A program made the translations under genes and the position numbers. The notes beneath the pieces are model-generated. The model was not told the DNA's origin and ran no database searches. It saw only the letters and a list, made by a program, of their open reading frames with translations. From Apostichopus japonicus (lineage: Eukaryota; Echinodermata; Holothuroidea; Aspidochirotida; Stichopodidae), in assembly GCF_037975245.1 (NCBI RefSeq), contig NC_092571.1, positions 23,607,917 to 23,671,916 on the forward strand: a stretch of DNA of 64,000 bases, given 5' to 3'. How positions within the stretch are numbered: position 1 is the stretch's first letter; each line of letters starts with the position of its first letter. Shown here piece by piece: positions 52,411 to 63,997 of this stretch.

Positions 52411-52775
52411 TTAAAGGCATTGAAGACTCGCCCCAAACTGCGACCCACTCTTTGAAAAAGTTAACTTTCAGTTGCTTGCAAGTGACGTTTTTTTCTTGTC
52501 GCTACAAAATGCCTACAATAATGAAACGTGATACCTTGTTATCTTTTATCTAGACCTGAAATGTCCATCGCTGCTATGTGCACTGTGTTGTGGGTATTGA
52601 CCGTAGCTGTATGTACTGACTGTAGACTAGTGTCTAATTACCGACGGTAGCAAGCTGTGTGTGTATTTTCTGGGATCGATGGTGGTGTCTAACACTTCTG
52701 TTACACATCATTCGAAACTATGTCAGATTACCGGCATGAGACGTTTCTTTGTGCGCAAGTCTTCACACCCTTTAA
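52411..52775 (+). mobile_element. MITE family 1, copy 3, just 3' of the REV1 stop
   Basis: It starts TTAAAGGCATTGAAGACTCG and ends AGTCTTCACACCCTTTAA, with both TTAA sites intact. It begins 38 bases after the REV1 stop codon, so it probably lies in the REV1 3' UTR. Confidence 0.85.
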
Positions 52776-53096
52776 TCCTAAAACCTGATGTAAGGATCAG
52801 GTTACCATGCGTCCCAATTAATCAGAACTGTCTGAAAACTGTCGATTACAGAAGTGGGTTGAGTTGAATATAATAGATCATCATCTTTAGCTAAACTACA
52901 CTAGTTACCTTCCATTTGTCCCTAGGACAAACTCTGGTAGAAACGAAAGTTTAAGCTAGTTTATGCTGTACAGTCAAACTGGTAAATATGCAACCATTTG
53001 CTATGTAACCCTCTTTAAATTCAAATATTTTTTTCAAAAACAAGTTTGGCGTCCTGGTTCATTTGTTCATCTCGCATTATGATGTCACTGCCTGAT

Positions 53097-53276
53097 TGTT
53101 ATACACATAATGAATGGTTATGAGTGCAATAGTGCAAATATTTCATGAGTTGAAAGATGGAATGTTCCATTCAACAAGGCGCAGCCGAGTTGAATGGAAC
53201 AAATTACATCTTTCAACGAATGAAATATTTGCACTATTGCACGAATGGAAACCATTCATTATTTGTTTTATACAAC
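53097..53276. repeat. Long imperfect inverted repeat (about 75-base arms)
   Basis: Arms include AGTGCAATAGTGCAAATATT and its reverse complement, GAAAGATG with CATCTTTC, and TCCATTCAAC with GTTGAATGGA. They surround a short centre AAGGCGCAGCCGA near 53185. It may be a fold-back type element. It lies 3' of REV1. Confidence 0.75.
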
Positions 53277-53539
53277 ACCTTCAAATTTGGATATAATTGG
53301 ATGTAAATTGCACTCATGCAACAGATTGTTTTGTACAGACAGGTTTCTCTGCTCTCTTACCATTGAAAAAATGCTATCAAAAAAGTATAACACATGGTTC
53401 TATTTCGTAGCGTGCAATAGAGCGGATTTTGCATGCAATAGACAAGCAATTGATCAATCAAATGGCCGGAATATAATTAGGTGTTGTATAATGCTAGATA
53501 ACTTTCTAAATTTGAACAAACTTCTGTAATAACAGTCAT

Positions 53540-56157
53540 GTTATTTACAATTTATATTTATTTTTGATTTATACCAGCTCTGCCACTTTTTGCCAAGTGA
53601 CAGTCCATCCATAGTGGAATGTTGTACTGCTATTCTATTTAGATATCTCGACCGAAAATAATAGGTCTAAATTTATTTTATTTTAAGATGATGCTTAAAC
53701 TTGTATATTAACTACTTATGCACATGTGCATTGAAGCATCTACAACCCAGCGTATAATGTAGCATTATATACGATTTGTTCTTTGAAATAATAATGTATG
53801 TAAAATAAAAGATGATGAAACTTGTATTGCTTATCATGCCTATTATTACTGATCTTTAACCATGTCAAAGGTCATGATCAGTTAAAAAAAATCCATTTGT
53901 GCAGAAATCCTTACGAATTTATTTTCTAAATATCCAAATTTTTGAGAAGTCTGCACTGCTGGGTTTTTATCAGTTGAACTTGTTTTTAGAATTGACCATC
54001 ACTGTAGGAACATTGTTCTCCAATTAGCAGTCAAACATTAGGTATCAAAATTCTGTCTATGGGTGACCATTTTATTGATTTTCTAGCTTATTTATGAGCG
54101 TTTCATGTGGATAAGCTATACATAGAACCATAGCAGTTATGAAAATTTGTGGTTCTGTCATTTACAGACTATGAGGCTTGGGTGGGCAATGGATTTCATG
54201 GGTGGGGATTGTGAAAAATTCCCAGACTGATATTTTAAGAGGTGAACCTTTATGGGCAGATGGTAGATGAGAGGTGAAACTGTTGGGTCACTGGATGCTG
54301 CAGCTCCCTCGTAGAGGAGTCTGGTGTTCCTTCCCAAGAAAAAATCCAGAACTTGGGATATCAAATGGTACATTCTGAGGCATATTTAGCTTAATAAATC
54401 GGTCAATAATTGGGTCCAAACCAAGGTTGAACCATCAGATAATTTTAAATTTGGCCCCTCCCCCCCCCTCTTCTCTTTGAACATGCCATTGGCTACACCA
54501 GTCTGGTAAACAGATCATTCATGTCGTATCTTCCTGGATGTATCAGACAGAGGGTGCAGAATGTATCTTCCCTGGGGGCTCTTCAGTGAACATAACATAC
54601 AACATCAGGATTCAAAGAGAAGATGAAAAACTTCATATTCATTTTGTGCACTTATTTATTATCTCAATCTTGGGTCAATCAATGTCGACTTGCTCATAGA
54701 AAACTGATGAAGTTCAATCACACCAATAGAGCATTTCTCTGGCTGCCTGGCATTTGAAGAATAATGATTTTTAGACCTTCCAATTCCAGCAACAATTCGG
54801 AGATTTTCAAAGCCTGGGCTAACTGCAAGAACTACCATATCAGGCTGTTCGAGACAGACTGATATCAGGGTATGCTATTTGCATACTCATCACTGTTTTG
54901 AAAAACAGGAATATACTACAAAAATAGTTATGATAATATAATGCACACATGTTTCATGTAGGCTTCACTTATTAGCATGCAGTAGCAAACAGAACAACTA
55001 TTTACAGAAACCCTTATTGTAGAAATATTAAGTAATAGATAAACAATATTTACAAAAACAATCTTTATAGTGCTGGGCACTTTCATGTACTTGCATGTAC
55101 TTTCAACAACCTCAACTCTACAGTTCCTCAGAGTTATCCATGAATAAGTTACTCTTAGAATAAATCTATCATAAAAACTAAGCCAGATGATGAAGCCTCA
55201 CTGCTGACTTGAAATAGCCTTTCATAACTGACATGAAGAAGCCTCATACAACTTAACATGAAATAGCTTAACTTTCCAGACATTATCAGATTTAGAAGGT
55301 GGACATACTGTACCTTGAAGATCAAAACAGACACAGAAACATTACTTACACTAGACTATAATGTCTTCTTTCTTAGACAGTCACTGATATCAAGACTAAA
55401 TGTTTGCCTGAAATCATCAGTGAACCACACCATATGCAGTTCTTGGACTTAATGTACAGACTTTATGTATTTGTTCATTCCGTGTCAAATCACAGATTGC
55501 TGTTTTTTAAGAAAAGTCACCCAGGAAAGAACCTGGGCACAAAAACCAAACAAGCGATCTGCTCTCAACCCCAGTCCCCTTAGATCGAGACTGTGACTGT
55601 GTGATCATCGTCAGGTATGTATCACAATTCCCCTACAAGGGGAACATAATGCCACACATGATCTTAGCCAAACGATGGCTGTTGCTTGACCCTTCCAAAA
55701 ATAACCACCCTCCTTGCATGATAAGCTGAGGTAAATAAATGCATTCATCCTGTGAAAAACCTTGCAAGTGCCATTCATACATTAAAATTTAAAAAGTGCC
55801 CTTGATCTTTTTATAAAAAAACATTCACATACTGGAATTGTGGTATGTACAGAGGGTCCTACTTTGTGGGCTGTTTTAAGGCAATTTTGCGGTAACGTGC
55901 TTCCTCATACCAGTCACATGTTCTACTGCCCTCTGAAGTCTGATCCCCCTCCCCGGGGGCCCCCTCCCCAGACTGAAACCCCTTCCGTCGCCTCTGTTTT
56001 GTTGGTTATAACAATTTGGTTAACAGCTGCAGATGCCTGATATAAGGTCGGAGGAAACAGGATCATTTTTAATAAAGCCTTCAATTTAATGGACATAGTT
56101 TGTACCACTCCGTGTCACGATCAGCTATATTAAAACTTCTGTTCCAAAAAACTGCCC
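53540..56157. other. Segmental duplication, unit A (3' flank of NAT8-like gene A)
   Basis: Blocks here recur 3' of the second NAT8-like gene: 53540-53700 with 60566-60745, about 53990-54110 with 61890-61985, 54480-54720 with 62065-62285, 54785-54950 with 61490-61625 and 62285-62420, and 55170-56157 with 62445-63170. No further gene is recognised. The 55510-55620 stretch may also carry a dispersed repeat. Confidence 0.75.
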
Positions 56158-56174
56158 AGGTCAATTTATATGCT

Positions 56175-56858
56175 TCAATTTAAATCTTTTATCAAAATTT
56201 GAGACTTGAACATAGGCCACCAGAAGGATGGCGCCCATGATGTACTGTGTAGATGAAATCCTCGCCTAGCATATACTGGGAAGACTTTAAATTCAGATGC
56301 CACATCCCATGTTTCTGCATCAACTGCCTCATAATTCATATCAGTGGCAAATTGCAGGGCAGTATCCAATAATGCTCTGCCTATCCCCCTACCTTGATAA
56401 GGTCTTCTAACCATTAATCTTACCAATTCTGCGAGAGTAGGTGAAAGGGGTTTGATTCCAACCATACCAACAAACTCTGGAGGATTTTTTGTAACATCCA
56501 TAGCCACCCTCATCATCCCTCTTTCTTCAGAATGTACCTCTCCTATATGACCATAGTAAGTTAGTTTTGTTGTGAGTAACACATGCGTCATGGCAAGAAA
56601 TAAAATGCTAGCCCAAGGGTAAGCGATTATACAGGCTATGGGTAAATCCAATGCCAATACCTTCCAGCCTATGATTGTCCAAAATACAGCTGAGATATGA
56701 AGAAATGGTGCCTCCAGGCCCCTCTGTAATGCTGATCGAAATGTGTACCTTTCGTCACGGTTCAACTGTAATGCAATTTCCTCTAAATCCGGTGTAAAGT
56801 TTTGAATTTCGATGCCTTGCTCGGCTAGTGACTTTTTGTTGTTCCTTGGGATCCCCAT
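56175..56858 (-). CDS. NAT8/camello-like GNAT N-acetyltransferase, copy A (227 aa)
   Basis: A single coding exon. I chose the ATG at 56858 (MGIPRNNKKS) because the paralogue starts identically there and because a splice acceptor-like CTACAG lies just upstream on the minus strand. The longer in-frame start at 56909 is therefore probably intron. Residues 51-70 and 71-97 form a hydrophobic hairpin that should anchor the enzyme in the ER membrane, as in NAT8-family proteins. Residues 125-205 form the GNAT fold, with the acetyl-CoA loop QGRGIG at 155-160. NAT8-type enzymes acetylate cysteine conjugates or lysines of ER proteins, and which applies here is not visible. It ends 26 residues earlier than copy B because of an insertion of about 19 bases at the C-terminal end, after which the matching downstream sequence is out of frame. 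Confidence 0.88.
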   Translation of the reverse strand: MGIPRNNKKSLAEQGIEIQNFTPDLEEIALQLNRDERYTFRSALQRGLEAPFLHISAVFWTIIGWKVLALDLPIACIIAYPWASILFLAMTHVLLTTKLTYYGHIGEVHSEERGMMRVAMDVTKNPPEFVGMVGIKPLSPTLAELVRLMVRRPYQGRGIGRALLDTALQFATDMNYEAVDAETWDVASEFKVFPVYARRGFHLHSTSWAPSFWWPMFKSQILIKDLN

Positions 56859-57717
56859 TTTGTAATCTGTAGTTATGAATATAAGGAAAATATGCAAAAC
56901 TATCATCATAAAATCAACTTTGATATGGTGTAGATCATTAAAAAAAAAACCTGCTCATTAAAGTTATATTAGTTGAAGTTACAGTACAACTATAATTTTA
57001 TCTATAACACTTTCCAATTTTAAAGACATGACCCTTTAAACATTTTAGACTTATCAATTAAAGTGGCTGGATTAATACTTAGTCAAACATGCAGTCTGGC
57101 CTCGAAAAATATGAAGAACCTGCAAACACAGACAAGATAATTCTTAACTCTTAACTTGAACACAAAAGACAAATAAACTACTTAACAGGAAGGAGGTCTG
57201 TGTGCTACTGAATGTATTTACAGTAACTCTCGAGGCTTCATGCTATGTCCCTATCGCATAGTAGTGAGCACCTGGATTGGAAATTCACTCAGGCATGCAT
57301 CATTACAATAATGGTTAAATTATACAAGCAGTCACAGAACCAGTGACTTCTACACTACTACTACTAGTAGTACTACAAGTTCGCTTTTTTCCCCCTACAA
57401 ATAAAGCACTTGATATCAAAGTAACCATAAAGCCCAAATCCTTCCTCAACTTTAAAGTCACCCTTTAAGTTGACTGATGTAAGCTAGGCATGCAGTATGT
57501 CAATTTTCTTCACCAGCGAGTGCATATTGTAAATTGATATAGCCTAGTCTTGTTTGTATATTCTTGACACAAGTGACAGTTAGGCCTATCCTATACTGTA
57601 TACATGAAAACTTGATTCGACTATTGCTAGGTACATAGGCTCTAGCACCTTGTAGGTTAATAATAAGTTAGTGCCCAGCCCTAATACAAGTTAGATCCAA
57701 TTGGCCCACACGGTTGT
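56859..57717. other. Upstream region of NAT8-like gene A
   Basis: A minus-strand acceptor-like sequence near 56869-56875 suggests an intron and a 5' non-coding exon further right. No coding sequence is recognised. A small CTACTAGTAGTA palindrome occurs near 57358-57372. Confidence 0.4.
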
Positions 57718-57968
57718 GATGACGGAGTGTATAGCCTAGTGGTTAACGCCGGCGTCTCCCAGTCATGAGATCCCCGGTTCGATTCCCCGCCGACAGCAAT
57801 GTGTGTCGTCTGGCAAGGGTGTTGTTCAATAGCAACTTCCCGACATGGACGTTAAATGGATGTGTGCCGAGAGATTGGCTTCGGTCAGCTTGCGAGTCTA
57901 CAAGCCTCCATGGCTTCTTTCGCGAGTTCCTGCTTGCGGGAAGATCACATATACATACATACATACAT
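57718..57968 (+). mobile_element. tRNA-derived SINE, copy 4 (plus strand)
   Basis: The head is read directly: box A TAGCCTAGTGGTTAACGCC at about 57733-57751 and box B GGTTCGATTCC at about 57776-57786. The body and an ATACATACATACAT tail follow. The spacing fits a tRNA-like pol III promoter. This is the clearest copy for defining orientation. Confidence 0.9.
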
Positions 57969-57984
57969 GACCTCTTCATTAAAT

Positions 57985-58530
57985 TACCATAAGCCGAGAT
58001 TCCACCGGTGACCGTCTATTTAAAATCCGTCTGCTTCGCTAGTTTGTTGACGTTACAGATTATTACTGCACAAGCCAGGGAGCATCGACCAAAAGTTACG
58101 CACTATACCGGTTTCAATCAAATCACAAAAAAAAAAGTATTTAACACTCTGCAGGTATACTGTTCATGTCAGTATAAATTGCTTTCCAGACTGTTTAGCA
58201 TATTATTAACTCAATCAGAAGCCGTCCACTGATTTATTTTTGCACAATCTCCCCGCTGCAAATAAACCGTATTCACCGTGCATGAGTTTAAATACCTGCA
58301 TTTCTGTAACGTGTACCAAATATGAATGCACACATGACCAGATATTACAACAAATAGTTTCACAGTGACGAGAACCGTTTGTGTACACTACACATGTCTA
58401 AAAGTGGGGAACACTGTATTCACATGCAAGTGCATTACTCCTACCCACTGAACCGCAAATAACTTACAAAGTACTTATTCTGTCTGGAAAATTTGCGCTG
58501 ATCGCCAGCAGTTTCCATATGAACGCAATT
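57985..58530. repeat. Duplicated 5' flank block (partner 60830-61440)
   Basis: Phrases such as TTACCATAAGCCGAGA, AAATCCGTCTGCTT, GTTGTTGACGTTAC-like, AAGCCAGGGAGC and AAATTTGCGCTGATCGCCAG occur in the same order at 60830-61440. It lies upstream of NAT8-like gene A, while the partner block lies downstream of gene B. Confidence 0.8.
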
Positions 58531-59746
58531 ACGACAACATATTGCAAAAAGCAAACATTTGACGTCCGGATGTTAACGCCGTATCTGGAATTAGTTCCCA
58601 AGGGTTAGCTGGTACGTGAGCGAATGGAAGAGGGAAATAAGGATAACTGACTGGGGGACAGCTTGGATTTCTTTTGCCCACCCAGTGGCTACTCTCCAGT
58701 TTACTGGGTGGACACCAATGGTACATTATTTAATCGTGTGTTCAACATCCATCAGGAAACCACAGCTTTGATATATTTGGGGGGGGGGGGTGAGGGGGGA
58801 TGAAGAATATTTTCACAACTAAATATTTTCATTTAATCCATGATACAATATTCAGAGTCATAACCACAGGCGGGGGTAGGCCTACGGAGATGGGGGCGGC
58901 TAGTTACTCCACGAATTATTTGCCGTCGGGCCACTACCTCGCAGCTTGTCACGAAAATCATTACGATTTTTTATTTGAAAATAGTTGAATACACCAAACC
59001 ATATGTTTGACCATATGTTAGAAAAGCAAGGCAGTTTTATATCTGGAGTGAACGAAGATTTCAGGTAGAGACTTAAGGACTAATTAAATGATATATAGAT
59101 ATTATTTGACGTCTGTGTTAAATTTAACTTTATTTCATTGTATCAAAGTCTCTTTCACCACTTTGAAGGACATCTTTAAAAACAGATATTTTTGGCTTGT
59201 CTGATATTTCGAGAAATACATTTTACTGTTTCCAAAATATTTTCCCATTGGAAATATATTTGGAATAAATAGGCATAAATATGCGGTAAATAGGCAAGCC
59301 AAATTCAATTTAGCGAAAACCAGAGAACCCAAAATATATCTTGAAATACCTACAATATATTAATCGAAAAAAAGTGATGCCAAAATGTATATTTAAAAAA
59401 CAGACAAGCCAAAATAAATTTCTTGAAAAAAGGCAGCATCACCAAAATATATTTCTCGAAAGAAACACCAGATACACCGAACTTTTTTACTTTAAAGGGC
59501 AATAATGGGCTTTCGTATTTACCTACATGAAAGTGGCACCTGCAGATTTGAAAAGCTCAATCCCAATGTTTGTTTGTTCCCATAATTTATTTTCTTCTTG
59601 TCATAAAATGTGTACAATAATTTCAAGTTACCGTATATCCACAAAAACGAATTTTTCATTAGCAAATATATAATGAAACACTAAACTTAGAAGTAGATAA
59701 AATGCATAAATATATTCTGCTATAGAGTTGAAAGAAAGAGAGAACC
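58531..59746. other. Intergenic, no gene seen
   Basis: A poly-G run lies at 58781-58790. Around 59130-59480 short phrases (AAATATATTT, GACAAGCCAAAATA) recur irregularly, a degenerate AT-rich repeat. No coding sequence is recognised. Confidence 0.4.
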
Positions 59747-60114
59747 TTAAAGGGAGTGAAGACTCGCGCACAAAGAAACATCTAATGCCGCTAATCTGAC
59801 CTAGTTTCGAATGAGGTGTAACAGAAGTGTTAGACACCATGCATCGATGCCAGAAAATACACACACAGCTTGCTACTGTCGGTATTTAGACACTAGTGTA
59901 CAGTCAATACATGCAGCTACGGTCAATACCCACAACACAGTGTACATAGCAGCGATGGACATCTCAGGTCCAGATAAAAGATAACAAGGTATCATGTTTC
60001 ATTTCTGTCTGCATTATGTAGCGACAAGAAAAAACTTCACTTGCAGGCAACGGAAAGTTACCTTTTTTTCAGAGGGCGGCACGCGGTTTGGGGCGAGTCT
60101 TCAATGACCTAAAG
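59747..60114 (-). mobile_element. MITE family 1, copy 4 (inverted)
   Basis: It reads TTAAAGGGAGTGAAGACTCG at the left, and its right end GGGCGAGTCTTCAATG is the inverted form of the other copies' start. The right TTAA is decayed. It lies between the two NAT8-like duplication units. Confidence 0.85.
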
Positions 60115-60484
60115 AGGACTACTGAAAGCTTGTGTCAAAGGTTCCCAAGGTACAGTCTGAAACAAATATGGTAGGATTGGACGTATTAAGCACACAAAAA
60201 TGTAAGAAATGGAACGGCTGAAGACTTTTAATCAGTTAAGATTATTTAAAATTTGTCTTTCTGTTTTCTAGTTGGAGATTAGTCAGATGGCTAATTCACT
60301 GTCAAATTGTGTTTTAATTTTTTTTTAATTATTACTTTGTCAGGACTATGCAGACAACCAGGACAGTTTGTAAGTCCAAAATATTGCTCATGAAAGATGG
60401 AGTACAAAAACAATGAGGGCTATCTGATGGGGGAAATTCCGGACGTGTGATAACCCTTACTCAACCGGCCCCTCCCCTTTCTTT

Positions 60485-63180
60485 TCAGATCAATGATTGT
60501 CCTGATTTGCACAGTTCATTTGGCATGATGATGTCACTGCCTGATTATTGCCAGATAACTTACTCAATTTGAAACAAAGTTCTGTAACAACACAATCATG
60601 TTATTAACATTTACATTTAAATTTTAATACCAACTCAGCCACTTTGCCAAATAACAATTCATCCATGGTGGAATGTTGTATATGTGCTATTCCATTTAGA
60701 TATCTCGATCAAAATAACAGATCTAATATTTCTTTTATTTAAGACATTAGTTTAATAATAAGTGAGTGCCGAAGTGTTCAGCCTAATAAAGTTTGACGGT
60801 TGATGACCTTTGCAATTACTTACCATAAACCGAGACTCCACTACAAACAGTCTGCTTAAAATCCGTCTGCTTTACAAGGTTGTTGACGTTACTCGTTTGT
60901 ATACTGCACCAAGCCAGGGAGCGTCGAACCCAAGTTAGGCATATACCGGTTTCAATTAAATCACAATTCCAGAAAATTCCTCAACAATCTGCAGGTACAC
61001 TGCTCATGTCATTACGTTGTACAAGTTGCATTCCAGACTATTTAGAATATTACTAACTAATTCTAGACTGAGCCGTCCACTGATAGCTCAGTTCATTCAA
61101 ATTTTAGTTTTGCAACAACTCCCCGTTAAAAATAAATGTATTTATCATGTAGGCCTATGTGTTTGAATACCTACCTGCATGTACCGACTGTGTACCAATA
61201 CATGAATGCACACATAACCTATTACAACAAATAGTTAAAAAATTTGCTTCATGTTCAAAGTGAACCGTTTGAGTATATAATTAAATCGTGGGTAGTCATG
61301 GGAAACACTGTATTCACATGCAAGTCCAACAAGCCTACTGAACTGCAAATGAAGTACCATGTACTTCATATTTCTGTAAAATTTGCGCTGATCGCCAGCA
61401 GATACTCTCAACGCAATTATGACAACATATTGTGAAGAGAAAAAAATCACACACACACACACACATTTGACGTCAGGACATGAACCCCAATTCGGAAATT
61501 TTCAAATCCTGTGCCAAATACAACAACTACCATATCAGGCTGTTCGAAACAAACCGATCTTAGGGGATGTTATTTGCATGCTCGTCACTGTCTTGAATAA
61601 TAGGAATATACTACAAAAAACAATTATGATAATATGATGCACATGTGCCACTGAGGACAAGTTATAACAGAATATGAAAGTCTTCAAGCTTACAAGCATG
61701 ATGTAGCGAACAGAACACCTATTTACAGAAATACTTTAGTGTAGAAATATTTAGTTATAGACGATATTTAACAAAAAACATTTACTTGTTTTTTAATGTA
61801 TAGACACTCGCGAGTGCCTTCAACCATGTCAACTGTATAGTTCCTCAGTGTTATCCATTAGTTATTTGAATTACTCTATTATAAAAACTAAGCCACTGTA
61901 GAAACTTTGTTTTCCAATTAGCAGTCAAATATTATGTATCAAACTTTTGTTACTGGGGGACCATTTTACTGAAATGTAGCTTATTTGTAAACAATAAATA
62001 CGGGTGACCCATAAACAGGAGAACCAAATCCGTTATAAAACAATTGCGATTCATTCCGCTCTTTTGCACATGCTATTGGCTGCACGTACCAGTCTGATAA
62101 ACAGATCATTAGTCCCCTATCTTCCTGGTTGTGTCAGACAGAGGGTACAGAATGTGGAACCTTTCCTGATGGCTCGTTAGTGATGAAAAACTTCACGTTA
62201 ATTTTGTGCACTTAATCATTATCTCATTCTTGGGTCGATCAATGTCGACTCGCCCATAGAAAATTGATGAAGTTTAATCACACTCGGCTAACTGCAAGAA
62301 CTACCATATCAGGTTGTTCGAGACAGACTGATATTAGGGGATGTTATTTGCATGCTCATCACAGTTTTGAATAATAGGAAAATACAACAATAAAACGATT
62401 ATGATAGTATTATGCACATGTGCCATAATGGACAAATCATTTAAAAAACCAAGCCAGATGATGGAGCCTCATTGCTGACTTGATATAGCCTTTCATTACT
62501 GACATGAAGGAGCCCTCATACCACTAAACATGAAATGGCTTAACTTTCCAAACATTATCAGATTAAGAATGTGAACATACCGTACCGTCAAGATCAAAAA
62601 CAGGCACAGAAATATTATTTGCACTCCAATTTGTCTTCTTTGTTGGACAGTGACATATATCAAGACTAACAGCGAGTTAGCCTCAGATTATCTGTTTACC
62701 TCACCATATTCAGTTCTTAGACTTAACGTACAGACTTTATTTATTGTTCATTCCATGTCGAATTGCAGATGGCTGTCTTTAAGAAAAGTCTTACAGGAAA
62801 GAACCGATCGACTGATCTACTCCCACCCCCAGTTCTCTTGCATCGACACTGTGACTGTGTGATCATCGTCAGGTATGTATCACGATTCTCCTACAAGGGG
62901 AACATATTATGCTACACATGATCGTAGCCAAAAGATGGCTGTTCCTTGAGCCTCTAAAAAAATACCACCATCCTTGCATGAAAACACTAGAGCAGGTTGA
63001 AATTCAAACCCTCCAAAATCTGCCCTCTGAAGTTTGTTTACACTCCCAGTTGCCCCGGGCACCCTCCTCAGATTGAACTCTCTTCCGTCACCTCTGTTTT
63101 GATGATTACAACAATTTTGTTAACAGCTGCAGATGCCTGATTTAAGGTCGGAAGAAGCAGAATCCATTTTGATAAAGATT
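60485..63180. other. Segmental duplication, unit B (3' flank of NAT8-like gene B), rearranged
   Basis: It contains the same blocks as unit A but in altered order, with the 57985-58530 block inserted at 60830-61440 and the block containing CAACTACCATATCAGGCTG present twice (61490-61625 and 62285-62420). No other gene is recognised. Confidence 0.75.
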
Positions 63181-63235
63181 CAGTTTAATAAACTGAATCT
63201 TATATTTATCGAACAGTAATTCTTAGCTTCTCCTG

Positions 63236-63997
63236 TTATAAATCTGGTGGACAAAGTTCGTACCACTCCGTGTCTCGATCAGCGATATTAACACTTCTGT
63301 TCGAGAAAACTGCCCAATTCAAATGTTTTATCAAACTTTGAGACTTGTACATAGGCCACCAGAAGGATGGCTCCCATGAAGTACGGTGTAATTGAAATCC
63401 TCGTCTAGCATACAATGGAAAGAGTTTAAATTCTGTTGCCACGTCCAATGTTACTGCATTAACTGCCTCATAATTCATATCAGTGGCAAATTGCAGGGCA
63501 GTATCCAATAATGCTCTGCCTATCCCCTTACCTTGATAAGGTCTTCTCACCATTAATCTTACCAACTTTGCGAGAGTAGGTGACAGGGGTTTGATTCCAA
63601 CCATTCCAACGACCTCTGGGGGATCTTTTGTAAGATCCATAGCGACCCACATCATACCTCTTTCTTCAGAATGTACCTCTCCTATATGACCATAGTGAGT
63701 TAGTTTTGTCGTGAGTAACACATGCGTCATGGCAAGAAATAAAATGCTAGCCCAAGGGTAAGCAATTATACAGGCTATGGGTAAATCAAATCCCAATACC
63801 TTCCAGCCTATGATTGTCCAAAATACAGCTGAGATATGAAGAAATGGTGCCTCCAGGCCCATCCGTAACGCTGCTCGAAATGTGTATCTTTCTTCACGGT
63901 TCAACTGTATTGCAATTTCTTCTAACTCTGGTGTAAAGTTTTGAATTTTGATCCCTTGCTCGGCAAGTGACTTTTTGTCGTTTCTCGGGATCCCCAT
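63236..63997 (-). CDS. NAT8/camello-like GNAT N-acetyltransferase, copy B (253 aa)
   Basis: A single coding exon on the minus strand. The ATG is three bases from the window edge (MGIPRNDKKS), so its promoter is outside. Over the 227 residues shared with copy A there are 29 substitutions (87% identity). The membrane hairpin at 51-97 differs at only two positions, whereas residues 180-225 differ at twelve. The acetyl-CoA loop reads QGKGIG. It keeps a 26-residue C-terminal tail (WAVFSNRSVNIADRDTEWYE and on) whose coding sequence is still present, out of frame, after the earlier stop of copy A. It is therefore the likelier ancestral length. An ER membrane acetyltransferase role is inferred as for copy A. 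Confidence 0.9.
   Translation of the reverse strand: MGIPRNDKKSLAEQGIKIQNFTPELEEIAIQLNREERYTFRAALRMGLEAPFLHISAVFWTIIGWKVLGFDLPIACIIAYPWASILFLAMTHVLLTTKLTHYGHIGEVHSEERGMMWVAMDLTKDPPEVVGMVGIKPLSPTLAKLVRLMVRRPYQGKGIGRALLDTALQFATDMNYEAVNAVTLDVATEFKLFPLYARRGFQLHRTSWEPSFWWPMYKSQSLIKHLNWAVFSNRSVNIADRDTEWYELCPPDL

Noticed and set aside
56859-56909. Longer N-terminus for NAT8-like copy A
   Set aside because: The paralogue starts at the internal Met, and a splice acceptor-like CTACAG lies just before it, so the upstream codons are probably intron.
57718-57795. A genuine tRNA gene, suggested by box A and box B
   Set aside because: The same head recurs in three other places with a shared SINE body and tail, and a full cloverleaf acceptor stem was not seen.
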